Made by a program: the position numbers and the translations under genes. DNA of 64,000 nt, taken from positions 62,001 through 126,000 of the forward strand of contig NZ_JARXVF010000003.1 in the NCBI RefSeq assembly GCF_029892515.1. Reading direction: 5' to 3'. Below, piece by piece: positions 57,768 to 64,000 of the stretch. Source of the stretch: Pseudaminobacter soli (ex Li et al. 2025). GTDB lineage: Bacteria; Pseudomonadota; Alphaproteobacteria; Rhizobiales; Rhizobiaceae. Under the pieces are notes generated by a model that saw only the letters and a list, made by a program, of their open reading frames with translations, ran no database searches and was not told where the DNA came from. Position 1 is the stretch's first letter, and each line of letters begins with the position of its first letter.

Positions 57768-57797
57768 CTGGCGGGCCTTTGGTCCGCCAGTTTTCTA
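57768..57797 (+). terminator. Rho-independent terminator after preA
   Basis: CTGGCGGGCC and GGTCCGCCAG form a 10-bp stem (one G-U) with a TTT loop, followed by TTTTCTATTT, 58 bp after the preA stop. Confidence 0.85.
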
Positions 57798-57806
57798 TTT
57801 GGAAAA

Positions 57807-57841
57807 TTGACGATGAAAATTATCCAGGATACAAAATATCC
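57807..57841 (+). promoter_or_regulatory. Promoter with GGATA/TATCC operator for the Rrf2-AhpD-like pair
   Basis: TTGACG (57807-57812) and TACAAA (57830-57835) are 17 bp apart, giving a start near 57842, twenty bases before the regulator ATG. TATCC (57821), GGATA (57827) and TATCC (57837) make two overlapping dyads, TATCC-A-GGATA and GGATA-CAAAA-TATCC, across the -10. This is the expected form of an autoregulatory site for the Rrf2 protein encoded next. Confidence 0.6.
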
Positions 57842-57861
57842 ACGAATCGAAACGGTGAACC

Positions 57862-58377
57862 ATGAAGCTGAGTGAAGGCGTCGAAGCCGCGATCCATTGT
57901 GCTCTTGTCCTGGTTGGCATGAACGAGGGCGCGACCATGCCGGGTGCCGCGCTGGCCGAGCAGTTTGGGGTGTCGTCCAGCTATCTCCTGAAACATCTCA
58001 ATGCGCTAGTCGCCGCGGGCATTTTCGAGTCAGTGCCGGGCCCGACCGGCGGCTACAGGCTGGCGCGCGCGGCTGAGGATATCTCGCTGCTCGACATCGT
58101 GCTCGCCGTCGAAGGGCCGCAGCCGGCATTCCGCTGCGGTGAGATCCGCCAGCGCGGCCCGGCCAAATTGCCGGCTTCCGCCTATGCAAAACCCTGCGGG
58201 ATCAATGCCGCGATGCTGCGGGCGGAGAGGGCCTACCGTGCCGCGCTCGCCGCCGAGCGCCTGTCTGACATCGTGGCCGAATTCAGGACTGAGGGCGACC
58301 CGCGCTCGGTGGCGGCAAGCTGCGTCTTCGTGGCGCGCCACCAGCGTCCGCAAAAATCGATTTCAACCAAGCGATAG
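57862..58377 (+). CDS. Rrf2-family transcriptional regulator
   Basis: A 171-residue Rrf2 protein with winged HTH (KLSEGVEAAIHCALVLVGM, AEQFGVSSSYLLKHLNALVAAGIFESVPG, GGYRLARA). Its cysteines (C16, plus FRCGE, KPCGIN and AASCV later) are spaced unlike the IscR cluster and may sense thiols or peroxides. It is cotranscribed with a carboxymuconolactone-decarboxylase-like gene 13 bp downstream. Regulators of this group are often paired with such a target, and autoregulation through 57821-57841 is likely. Confidence 0.85.
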   Translation: MKLSEGVEAAIHCALVLVGMNEGATMPGAALAEQFGVSSSYLLKHLNALVAAGIFESVPGPTGGYRLARAAEDISLLDIVLAVEGPQPAFRCGEIRQRGPAKLPASAYAKPCGINAAMLRAERAYRAALAAERLSDIVAEFRTEGDPRSVAASCVFVARHQRPQKSISTKR

Positions 58378-58390
58378 AGAGAGGAATGAC

Positions 58391-58849
58391 ATGCAGCCGA
58401 GATTGAATTTCTTCAATGCCGCGCCGGAGCTGATCAAGGAAGTGCAACGCCTGAACAAGGCCGTGGACGAATGCGGCCTGGAAAAGAGCCTCTTGCACCT
58501 CATCAAGCTGCGCGCCTCGCAGATCAATGGATGCTCATATTGCGTCGACATGCACAGCCGCGAGGCGCGCCACGACGGCGAGACCGAGCAGCGGCTCTAT
58601 CTCGTTGCCGCCTGGAAGGAGTCGCCACTGTTTTCCGAGCGCGAGCGCGCCGCCTTTGCCTGGGTAGAGGCAACCACGCTGATCTCCAAAGACGGCGTTT
58701 CCGACGAGCTTTACGCAAAAACGCTCAAGCACTTTTCCGAAACGGATCTGGTCAAACTCACGGTGGCCGTGGGCATGATCAACATCTGGAACCGGCTCTG
58801 CGCATCGTTCCATGCAATTCACCCGGTCGAGAAGGCTGAGGCCGCATAG
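58391..58849 (+). CDS. Carboxymuconolactone decarboxylase/AhpD-like protein
   Basis: ATG 58391 preceded by GAGAGAGGAA gives 152 residues. The AhpD core motif is present as C-S-Y-C-V-D-M-H (INGCSYCVDMHSREARH, residues 50-66), with redox cysteines and the histidine that make up the alkylhydroperoxidase active site. Despite the family name it is more likely a thiol peroxidase or disulfide reductase than a ring-cleavage enzyme. Its companion Rrf2 regulator suggests induction by an oxidant or electrophile. Confidence 0.87.
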   Translation: MQPRLNFFNAAPELIKEVQRLNKAVDECGLEKSLLHLIKLRASQINGCSYCVDMHSREARHDGETEQRLYLVAAWKESPLFSERERAAFAWVEATTLISKDGVSDELYAKTLKHFSETDLVKLTVAVGMINIWNRLCASFHAIHPVEKAEAA

Positions 58850-58878
58850 CTGTTCCATCGACTCCGGATCGAAATCAC

Positions 58879-58909
58879 GCCTGCCGACGAGGAAACTGCG
58901 TCGGCAGGC
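58879..58909. terminator. Bidirectional terminator hairpin
   Basis: GCCTGCCGACG and CGTCGGCAGGC form a perfect 11-bp stem with a 9-base loop, between the convergent AhpD-like and omptin genes. U-runs are poor on both strands. Confidence 0.5.
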
Positions 58910-59010
58910 ATTAGAGCGCGCAGGAAATGCGTCTCGCCCTACGGTTGGAGGCAATCCTCCCCAGCCGTCAAAACGGCCAGACATCGTCGGGCCGTGTTGT
59001 TTGTCTGACG

Positions 59011-59985
59011 TCAGAATGAGACCTTGGCGCCCACAGATATGGTGGTCGAAACAAAGTCCATGCCGGCACTATCCTTGTATTTCGCCCCCCGGGCGCCACT
59101 CGGAATGTCGTAGAGCGTCGTATCGCCTGTCTTGCGGAAGTACTTGTCGAAATTGCCCGCCAAGAAGAAGCTGGTGCGCTCGTTCCACTGATATCTGGCG
59201 CTGGCACCCACCGACACGAACGGGTTCGTATCGTATTCGTCTTCGAAGCGCAGGTCGCGCATCCAGTGATGGTCGGTGTCGCTGGCGTTCACCGCAAAAC
59301 CGCCGCGCAGCAGTCCAGACAGAGACCAGTCGTCGATCTGCGTGGTTGCTTCGGCACCGATAAACAAAGTCGGGTATCGCTGTTCGAACGATATACCCCG
59401 TTCGCCGTCCGGGAACGTGCCGATGTCATCGCGGAAACCGTTGAAGCTATAGACATAGGAGCCGCCATACGCCGACCATTTGACGTCCGTGTATTTGAAG
59501 CCGCCATGCAGATTGACGGTCGTCGTATCGTTGAAAGCGAAGTTGCGGCCCAGCGCGACATCCAGATTGATGTAGCGATTGAGATCGGTGTCCGGATGAA
59601 TCGAGCGGTCTGACCAATCGTCATCGCCCCTGCCTGGTGAGAAAGGCTCCAGCCAGTCGTAATCCTTCATCTCGCTCTGGCCTGAAAAGCCGATCACGGC
59701 ATTTGCCGAAACAGTCCAATGATCCGCGAAATCTGCCTTGGCGCCGAGCGTGGCAACCGGGGCCTGTGTCTTCCAAATCAATTGGCTGACGCGATTGGCA
59801 TTGTCGTCATAGACGACCTCGTTTCCTTTCAGCCACGTGTAGCCGACGCCGCCAAGGATCGTGATGCTCTTGTCTGCGGACTGGAACAGAGTCTCATTGG
59901 GTAACTGATCCGCTGCTCGAGCCGTCGTCGCTCCGGCGAGCGAGAACAATGCGAGCACGGCAACGTAAGATCCGACGGTATGCAC
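59011..59985 (-). CDS. Omptin-family outer-membrane protease
   Basis: A 324-residue precursor with signal peptide (VAVLALFSLAGATTARA). The whole omptin pattern is visible: EMKDYDW with D108 and D110 (the OmpT D83/D85 pair), then SDRSIHPDTDLNRYINLDV, which parallels OmpT DESRHPDTQLN. SDTDHHWMRDLRF holds D238 and H240 (OmpT D210/H212). It ends in a C-terminal aromatic residue (KVSF) as expected for beta-barrel assembly. Omptins are 10-strand barrels that cleave, mainly between basic residues, on the cell surface. They are best known in gammaproteobacteria. The gene stands alone, divergent from an Inh-family inhibitor. Confidence 0.88.
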   Translation of the reverse strand: MHTVGSYVAVLALFSLAGATTARAADQLPNETLFQSADKSITILGGVGYTWLKGNEVVYDDNANRVSQLIWKTQAPVATLGAKADFADHWTVSANAVIGFSGQSEMKDYDWLEPFSPGRGDDDWSDRSIHPDTDLNRYINLDVALGRNFAFNDTTTVNLHGGFKYTDVKWSAYGGSYVYSFNGFRDDIGTFPDGERGISFEQRYPTLFIGAEATTQIDDWSLSGLLRGGFAVNASDTDHHWMRDLRFEDEYDTNPFVSVGASARYQWNERTSFFLAGNFDKYFRKTGDTTLYDIPSGARGAKYKDSAGMDFVSTTISVGAKVSF

Positions 59986-60212
59986 TAAAAGCCCCCTCGA
60001 AGGTCAAATAACCCCTTGCCGGGACTATGTTATTAGCTGTCGCTTGTCTGTCGCCATTGCGCAACACTGCAACATTTGTATCGAAGCCCAATGCAGCCTT
60101 CTGGGCGCGGTCCGGGGGGCTGCGCGTTAGCCGTGCGGGCTTTCATTTTTTCATGCGTCTTGCCCGCCGTGCTGCGCAATGCTTTGCTGCGCGGAAAATG
60201 GAGGGGGAGAAA

Positions 60213-60635
60213 ATGCGCCTTGCTGTTCTTGGCCTTGCTGCCGCTGCCTGCCTGCAATTTGGAGATGCCTTCGCGCAGCAAGCGGTCTTCGATGAGTTGA
60301 AGCCGATAGACGTCGAGGCGGCCGACCCGGATTTCGTTGCCGACATGTTCGGCCCATGGACCATCAGCAATTCGAGCGGCGACAAGAACTGCATCGCCGT
60401 TCTGAAGCGCGAGCAGACCATCGGCGGCATGGAGATCGAGCTTGCGCCCGCCTGTGCCGCGACCTTTCCGGTTCTGGGCGACATCACCGCATGGCGGCTG
60501 CTGGAGGGCTGGGCCATCGATCTGGTCGATGCCGAGCGCAAGACGCGCGTTCGTTTCGAGACGCCGGACGACATCTATGTCGCCTATCCCGAAACGGACG
60601 GCATTTTCACGATCCAGCCGGTTCCCCGCGACTGA
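60213..60635 (+). CDS. Inh/AprI-family protease inhibitor-like periplasmic protein (Omp19-like)
   Basis: ATG 60213 with GAGGGGGAG 4-12 bp upstream gives 140 residues with a signal peptide (LAVLGLAAAACLQFGDAFA). A cysteine in AAAC could act as a lipobox, but the site DAFA/QQ looks better for signal peptidase I. The mature region matches the Inh fold: GPWTISNSSGDKNCIAVLKRE, then LAPACAATFPVLGDITAWRLLEGWAIDLVDA, with the Cys-Cys pair and the ITAWR core. Members block metalloproteases or, like Brucella Omp19, broad proteases. Divergent to the omptin gene across 227 bp. Confidence 0.78.
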   Translation: MRLAVLGLAAAACLQFGDAFAQQAVFDELKPIDVEAADPDFVADMFGPWTISNSSGDKNCIAVLKREQTIGGMEIELAPACAATFPVLGDITAWRLLEGWAIDLVDAERKTRVRFETPDDIYVAYPETDGIFTIQPVPRD

Positions 60636-60653
60636 GCGGATCGGCTGGATGTA

Positions 60654-60962
60654 TCAGGCCTCCTTGCTGTCGAAGAAAAACAACTCGGCGCCGGCGTCGG
60701 CAAAGTTCGGAATGTCGCCCGCTGCCGCCTGACCCTCTGGCGAGGACAGTCCCGTTTGTAGCGCGTCAAGGGAGGGGAAGTGGAGCACTGCGACCAGGTG
60801 ATAAGGCGCCTGGCCTGCGGGGCTTGCCACGACGCCCTTGCTTACCTCGTACTTCCCAAGGCCGGGAATTTTCCTGGCGAGTGGGACGTGGGTGGAAAAA
60901 TAATAGCGGTCGAAGGCCTCCGGGTCCTTCGGCGTCCGGTACATCACGATCAGCTTTGCCAT
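60654..60962 (-). CDS. EthD-family dimeric alpha/beta-barrel protein
   Basis: ATG 60962 gives 102 residues: AKLIVMYRTPKDPEAFDRYYFSTHVPLARKIPGLGKYEVSKG is typical of EthD proteins (ferredoxin-like dimers, H26-V-P-like motif). Named for ethyl tert-butyl ether degradation, the family has no established single reaction. It is downstream of rutR on the same strand (135 bp gap) and convergent with the inhibitor gene. Confidence 0.82.
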   Translation of the reverse strand: MAKLIVMYRTPKDPEAFDRYYFSTHVPLARKIPGLGKYEVSKGVVASPAGQAPYHLVAVLHFPSLDALQTGLSSPEGQAAAGDIPNFADAGAELFFFDSKEA

Positions 60963-61097
60963 CGACGTCTCCTCCGTCGCTCGGCCCGCACGCAAGCGGG
61001 GACACGCCGGCAGTTGCGGGGAGGTCCGGTTAGGATGGCCGAAGCTTGGTTTCGTGGATAGCCGGACGATAGTCCTGCGTGGGCGGTTCCGCCACGC

Positions 61098-61739
61098 TCA
61101 GTCCTTGTGCGGCGCCAGTCCGTGGACGAAGAGGTTTTCGAGGAAGCGCGCCGCATCTTCGAAGCGGCCTTCGCCGCCGCGGTCGGGGCCGAGAACGGCG
61201 CGCACCTGCACGTCGAAGTCGGCATAGTGCTGGGTCGTCGCCCAGATTGAGAAGATCAGGTGCCAGGGGTCGGTCTGGATGATCTTGCCGGCGCGCATCC
61301 AGCTTTTGATGATCTCGGCCTTCTCGTCGACCAGTTCCTTCAACTCGCCCTCCAGCAGCGGCATGATGCGCGGCGCGCCCTGCAGGATCTCGTTGGCGAA
61401 CAGCCGGCTTTCGCGTGGGAAATCCCGCGCCATCTCCAGCTTGCGGCGGATGTAGCCGCGAATCTCGGCGATCGGGTCGCCGCTGTCGTCCAACTCGCGC
61501 AACGGTGCGAGCCAGGTCTTCAGCAGACGCTCCATCAGCGTCTCGTAGATGTCTTCCTTGCGCCGGAAATAGTAAAGCAGGTTGGGCTTGGACATGCCCG
61601 CCGCGTCGGCGATCTGATCGATGGTCGAGCCGCGGAAACCGTGGGTGGAAAACACCTCCAGCGCGGCCTCGAGAATGAGCTCCCGCTTTTCTTGCTGAAT
61701 GCGGGTTCGGCGCGGAGGGACAGTGCTTTGGCTGCTCAT
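61098..61739 (-). CDS. rutR: TetR-family pyrimidine-responsive regulator RutR
   Basis: The 213-residue protein has a TetR HTH (residues 20-65: LILEAALEVFSTHGFRGSTI, QIADAAGMSKPNLLYYFRRK). The long C-terminal pattern is RutR-like: WLAPLREL, YIRRKLEMARDFPRESRLFANEILQGAP and LIFSIWATTQHYADFDVQ. In E. coli RutR binds uracil and leaves its operators, controlling pyrimidine use. Here it is divergent from the aminotransferase gene, with a near-consensus site between them, and is near preTA. It most likely regulates this pyrimidine catabolic region. Confidence 0.93.
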   Translation of the reverse strand: MSSQSTVPPRRTRIQQEKRELILEAALEVFSTHGFRGSTIDQIADAAGMSKPNLLYYFRRKEDIYETLMERLLKTWLAPLRELDDSGDPIAEIRGYIRRKLEMARDFPRESRLFANEILQGAPRIMPLLEGELKELVDEKAEIIKSWMRAGKIIQTDPWHLIFSIWATTQHYADFDVQVRAVLGPDRGGEGRFEDAARFLENLFVHGLAPHKD

Positions 61740-61878
61740 GCGAGCCTCCTCGGGCCGAAATATAAAAACAGGCTGTGGACCAATCCGCTGGACCAGTTTC
61801 TCTTGGCCGGTGGAACGCGATTTCGCGCGTGCATATGGGCTAGTATTCCCTTGACCGCCCGTATGGCGGTGCTAACGT

Positions 61879-61894
61879 TTGTCCAATCGGTCAA
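61879..61894. promoter_or_regulatory. RutR operator between rutR and the aminotransferase gene
   Basis: TTGTCCAATCGGTCAA matches TTGACCA-N2-TGGTCAA with one change per half-site (12 of 14), and the two halves mirror each other. TTGTCC could serve as a -35 for the aminotransferase gene with GTAACA 17 bp on. It lies 80 bp before that gene and 140 bp before rutR. Confidence 0.7.
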
Positions 61895-61973
61895 AAATTG
61901 CGTAACACAAAAGTACCGCAAAGACCAAGCGTTGGCCGCAATGAAACAGGGGACCCAAAAGGAAAGCTTGGTT

Positions 61974-63302
61974 ATGTCCAATAGAAAGAACGTCGCGCCG
62001 AACGACCTCAGTGCATTCTGGATGCCTTTCACGTCGAACCGCCAATTCAAGCAGGCGCCGCGTATGCTCGTCAGTGCCAAGGACATGCACTATACGGCAA
62101 GCGACGGCCGCAAGATCCTTGACGGTACCGCCGGCCTCTGGTGCGTCAACGCCGGCCACTGCCGCCCCAAGATCACCGAGGCGATCCAGAATCAGGCAGC
62201 CGAGCTCGACTACGCGCCGGCCTTCCAGATGGGTCACCCGATCGTGTTCGAGCTGGCGAACCGCCTGGTCGACATCGCGCCCGCGGGCATGGACCATGTG
62301 TTCTTCACCAATTCCGGTTCGGAATCGGTCGACACCGCGCTGAAGATGGCGCTCGCCTACCATCGCGTGAAGGGCGAGGGCTCGCGCACCCGCCTCATCG
62401 GCCGCGAACGCGGCTATCACGGCGTCAATTTCGGCGGCATCTCGGTCGGCGGCATCGTCACCAACCGCAAGATGTTCGGCACGCTGCTCACTGGCGTCGA
62501 TCATATGCCGCATACGCATCTGCCGGCAAAGAACGCCTTCACCAAGGGCGAGCCGGAGCATGGCGCGGAGCTCGCCGACGAGCTGGAACGCATCGTCGCG
62601 CTGCATGACGCCTCGACCATAGCGGCCGTCATCGTCGAGCCGGTCGCCGGTTCCACGGGCGTGCTGATCCCGCCGAAGGGCTATCTCCAGCGACTGCGCC
62701 AGATCTGCGACAAGCACGGCATCCTGCTGATCTTCGACGAAGTCATCACCGGTTTCGGCCGTCTCGGCACGCCGTTCGCGGCTGACTATTTCGGCGTCAT
62801 CCCCGACATCATGACCACCGCCAAGGGCGTCTCCAACGGCGTCATCCCGATGGGCGCGGTGTTCGTGAAGAAGGAAATCCACGACGCCTTCATGAACGGC
62901 CCCGAGCATCTGATCGAGTTCTTCCACGGTTACACCTATTCGGGCAACCCGATCGCCTCGGCCGCGGCTCTCGCCACGCTCGACACCTACAAGGAAGAGG
63001 GTCTGCTGACGCGCGGTGCGGAACTCGCTACCCACTGGGAAGAGGCGCTTCACTCACTCAAGGGCGAGCCGCATGTCATCGACATCCGCAACATCGGCCT
63101 CGTCGGTGCGATCGAGCTGGAATCGATTCCCGGCCAGCCCAGCAAGCGCGCGTTCTCGGCCTTCGTGAAGGCATTCGAGCGCGGTGCGCTGATCCGTACC
63201 ACCGGCGACATCATCGCGCTGTCGCCGCCGCTGATCGTCACCAAGGGCCAGATCGATGAACTGATCGATCATGTCCGCGAAGTACTGAATATGATCGACT
63301 AA
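61974..63302 (+). CDS. Beta-alanine:pyruvate aminotransferase (class III, omega-amino acid)
   Basis: ATG 61974 (AAGGAAA 10 bp upstream; ATG 61941 in frame is an alternative) gives 442 residues. PLP lysine K284 lies in TTAKGVSNGVIPMGAV. DEVITGFGRLG and FFTNSGSESVDTALKMALAY are class III signatures. FWMPFTSNRQFK and TAGLWCVNAGHCRPKI match omega-amino-acid:pyruvate transaminases. It converts beta-alanine, the end product of uracil breakdown, to malonate semialdehyde. Control by RutR is supported by the upstream site. Confidence 0.92.
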   Translation: MSNRKNVAPNDLSAFWMPFTSNRQFKQAPRMLVSAKDMHYTASDGRKILDGTAGLWCVNAGHCRPKITEAIQNQAAELDYAPAFQMGHPIVFELANRLVDIAPAGMDHVFFTNSGSESVDTALKMALAYHRVKGEGSRTRLIGRERGYHGVNFGGISVGGIVTNRKMFGTLLTGVDHMPHTHLPAKNAFTKGEPEHGAELADELERIVALHDASTIAAVIVEPVAGSTGVLIPPKGYLQRLRQICDKHGILLIFDEVITGFGRLGTPFAADYFGVIPDIMTTAKGVSNGVIPMGAVFVKKEIHDAFMNGPEHLIEFFHGYTYSGNPIASAAALATLDTYKEEGLLTRGAELATHWEEALHSLKGEPHVIDIRNIGLVGAIELESIPGQPSKRAFSAFVKAFERGALIRTTGDIIALSPPLIVTKGQIDELIDHVREVLNMID

Positions 63303-63311
63303 GACCAAATG

Positions 63312-63344
63312 ATGCCGGGAGGCCGAGGTGCCTCCCGGCATTTT
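63312..63344 (+). terminator. Rho-independent terminator after the aminotransferase gene
   Basis: ATGCCGGGAGGC and GCCTCCCGGCAT form a perfect 12-bp stem with a 6-base loop, followed by TTTAATAAG, only 10 bp past the stop. The hydrolase gene begins 28 bp later, so it depends on readthrough or its own promoter. Confidence 0.85.
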
Positions 63345-63371
63345 AATAAGCAAGACCAGGGAAAGAAAAGA

Positions 63372-64000
63372 ATGGCGGCGCCGGGCGAAAATCTGCGAAT
63401 CAATTCAGACCGTTTGTGGGATTCGCTGATGGAAATGGCGAAGATCGGGCCGGGCATTGCGGGTGGCAACAACCGCCAGACCCTGACCGACGCCGACGGC
63501 GAAGGCCGGCACCTCTTCAAGAAGTGGTGCGAGGAAGCGGGCCTTGAGATGGGCGTGGACGAGATGGGCACCATGTTCGCCCGCCGCGAAGGCACCAACC
63601 CCGATGCCCTGCCGGTCTATGTCGGCAGCCACCTCGACACTCAGCCCACCGGCGGCAAGTTCGACGGCGTGCTCGGCGTTCTGGGCGGCTTGGAAGTCAT
63701 CCGCACGCTGAACGATCTCGGCATCAAGACAAAACATCCCATCATCGTCACCAACTGGACGAACGAGGAAGGCACGCGCTTTGCCCCGGCCATGCTGGCC
63801 TCGGGCGTGTTCGCCGGCGTGCATGACCAGGATTGGGCCTATGCCCGCAAGGACGCCGAAGGCAAGCTGTTCGGCGACGAACTCGCCCGCATCGGCTGGA
63901 AGGGCGACGAGAAGGTCGGCGCGCGCAAGATGCGCGCCTTTTTCGAATTGCATATCGAGCAGGGGCCGATCCTCGAGGACGAGGAAATCGAGATTGGCGT
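63372..64000 (+). CDS. M20-family Zn hydrolase, beta-ureidopropionase/N-carbamoyl amidohydrolase (truncated by window end)
   Basis: ATG 63372 opens a frame of 209 codons that runs off the right edge; the family has about 410-420 residues. It starts MAAPGENLRINSDRLWDSLM. Metal-site motifs are H87 in GSHLDTQPTGG, D98 in KFDGVLG, and E132/E133 in NEEGTRFAPAM; HIEQGPILE follows near the edge. Members hydrolyse N-carbamoyl-beta-alanine, N-carbamoyl amino acids or allantoate. The neighbours (preTA, rutR, beta-alanine transaminase) favour N-carbamoyl-beta-alanine. The expected dihydropyrimidinase gene is not in the window. Confidence 0.88.
   Translation, partial: MAAPGENLRINSDRLWDSLMEMAKIGPGIAGGNNRQTLTDADGEGRHLFKKWCEEAGLEMGVDEMGTMFARREGTNPDALPVYVGSHLDTQPTGGKFDGVLGVLGGLEVIRTLNDLGIKTKHPIIVTNWTNEEGTRFAPAMLASGVFAGVHDQDWAYARKDAEGKLFGDELARIGWKGDEKVGARKMRAFFELHIEQGPILEDEEIEIG

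Noticed and set aside
61770-61793. Second RutR site made of two GGACCA copies
   Set aside because: The copies are direct, not inverted, with wrong spacing for the RutR consensus; the site at 61879-61894 is far better.

Overview
The window is about 63% G+C and reads as chromosomal DNA of an alphaproteobacterium in the order Hyphomicrobiales (Rhizobiales), most likely a Mesorhizobium/Aminobacter-like member of the Phyllobacteriaceae. The grounds are a Brucella-type RibH2 lumazine synthase behind an FMN riboswitch, a fused SecDF, palindromic intergenic repeats of the rhizobial kind, an sRNA with repeated anti-Shine-Dalgarno loops, and many ABC importers for amines, peptides and sulfate. I saw no rRNA, tRNA, CRISPR array, insertion sequence or prophage.

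Layout. 0-6.8 kb (minus strand): an operon led by an XRE-cupin regulator, followed by a polyamine-type ABC importer (binding protein, two permeases, ATPase), an FAD amine oxidase and a small cupin protein, the PuuR/PuuB style of polyamine use. 6.9-13.3 kb: riboswitch-controlled ribH2, glpD with a DeoR/GlpR-like operator region, ilvD, an Fsr-type MFS exporter and a PhnA-C domain protein. 13.5-16 kb: secDF. 16.8-27.6 kb: a second polyamine-type ABC importer whose operon ends in two tandem 6-aminohexanoate-dimer-hydrolase-like serine hydrolases, next to a YtcJ-type amidohydrolase and, divergently, an acetylpolyamine-amidohydrolase-like protein and an aldehyde dehydrogenase. Together these look like a route that imports and hydrolyses amide-linked amines and oxidises the aldehydes formed. 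27.8-33.1 kb (minus): branched-chain 2-oxoacid dehydrogenase (E1 alpha, E1 beta, E2, E3) and, downstream, a three-hairpin sRNA. 33.4-39.9 kb: sulfur block with a flavin monooxygenase, an Rrf2 regulator and the sulfate importer sbp-cysT-cysW-cysA. The same dyad (TCTAY-N7-ATAGA) lies before both arms of this block. 40-47.7 kb: alpha-2-macroglobulin and PBP1C. 48.1-54.3 kb: peptide-type ABC importer with a Tat-exported binding protein and a fused double ATPase. 55-64 kb: reductive pyrimidine catabolism (preT, preA; rutR; beta-alanine:pyruvate aminotransferase; start of a beta-ureidopropionase-like hydrolase), with RutR-like sites before preT and before the aminotransferase. Between the two halves sit an Rrf2 regulator with a carboxymuconolactone-decarboxylase/AhpD-like protein, an omptin-family outer-membrane protease divergent from an Inh-family protease inhibitor, and an EthD-like protein.

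The most noteworthy items are the sRNA with three identical anti-SD loops (27848-27974), the amide-hydrolase/polyamine transporter cluster (16.8-27.6 kb), the omptin/Inh pair (59.0-60.6 kb), and the shared dyad in the sulfur block. Functions are inferred from protein motifs and context only. No database search was possible.
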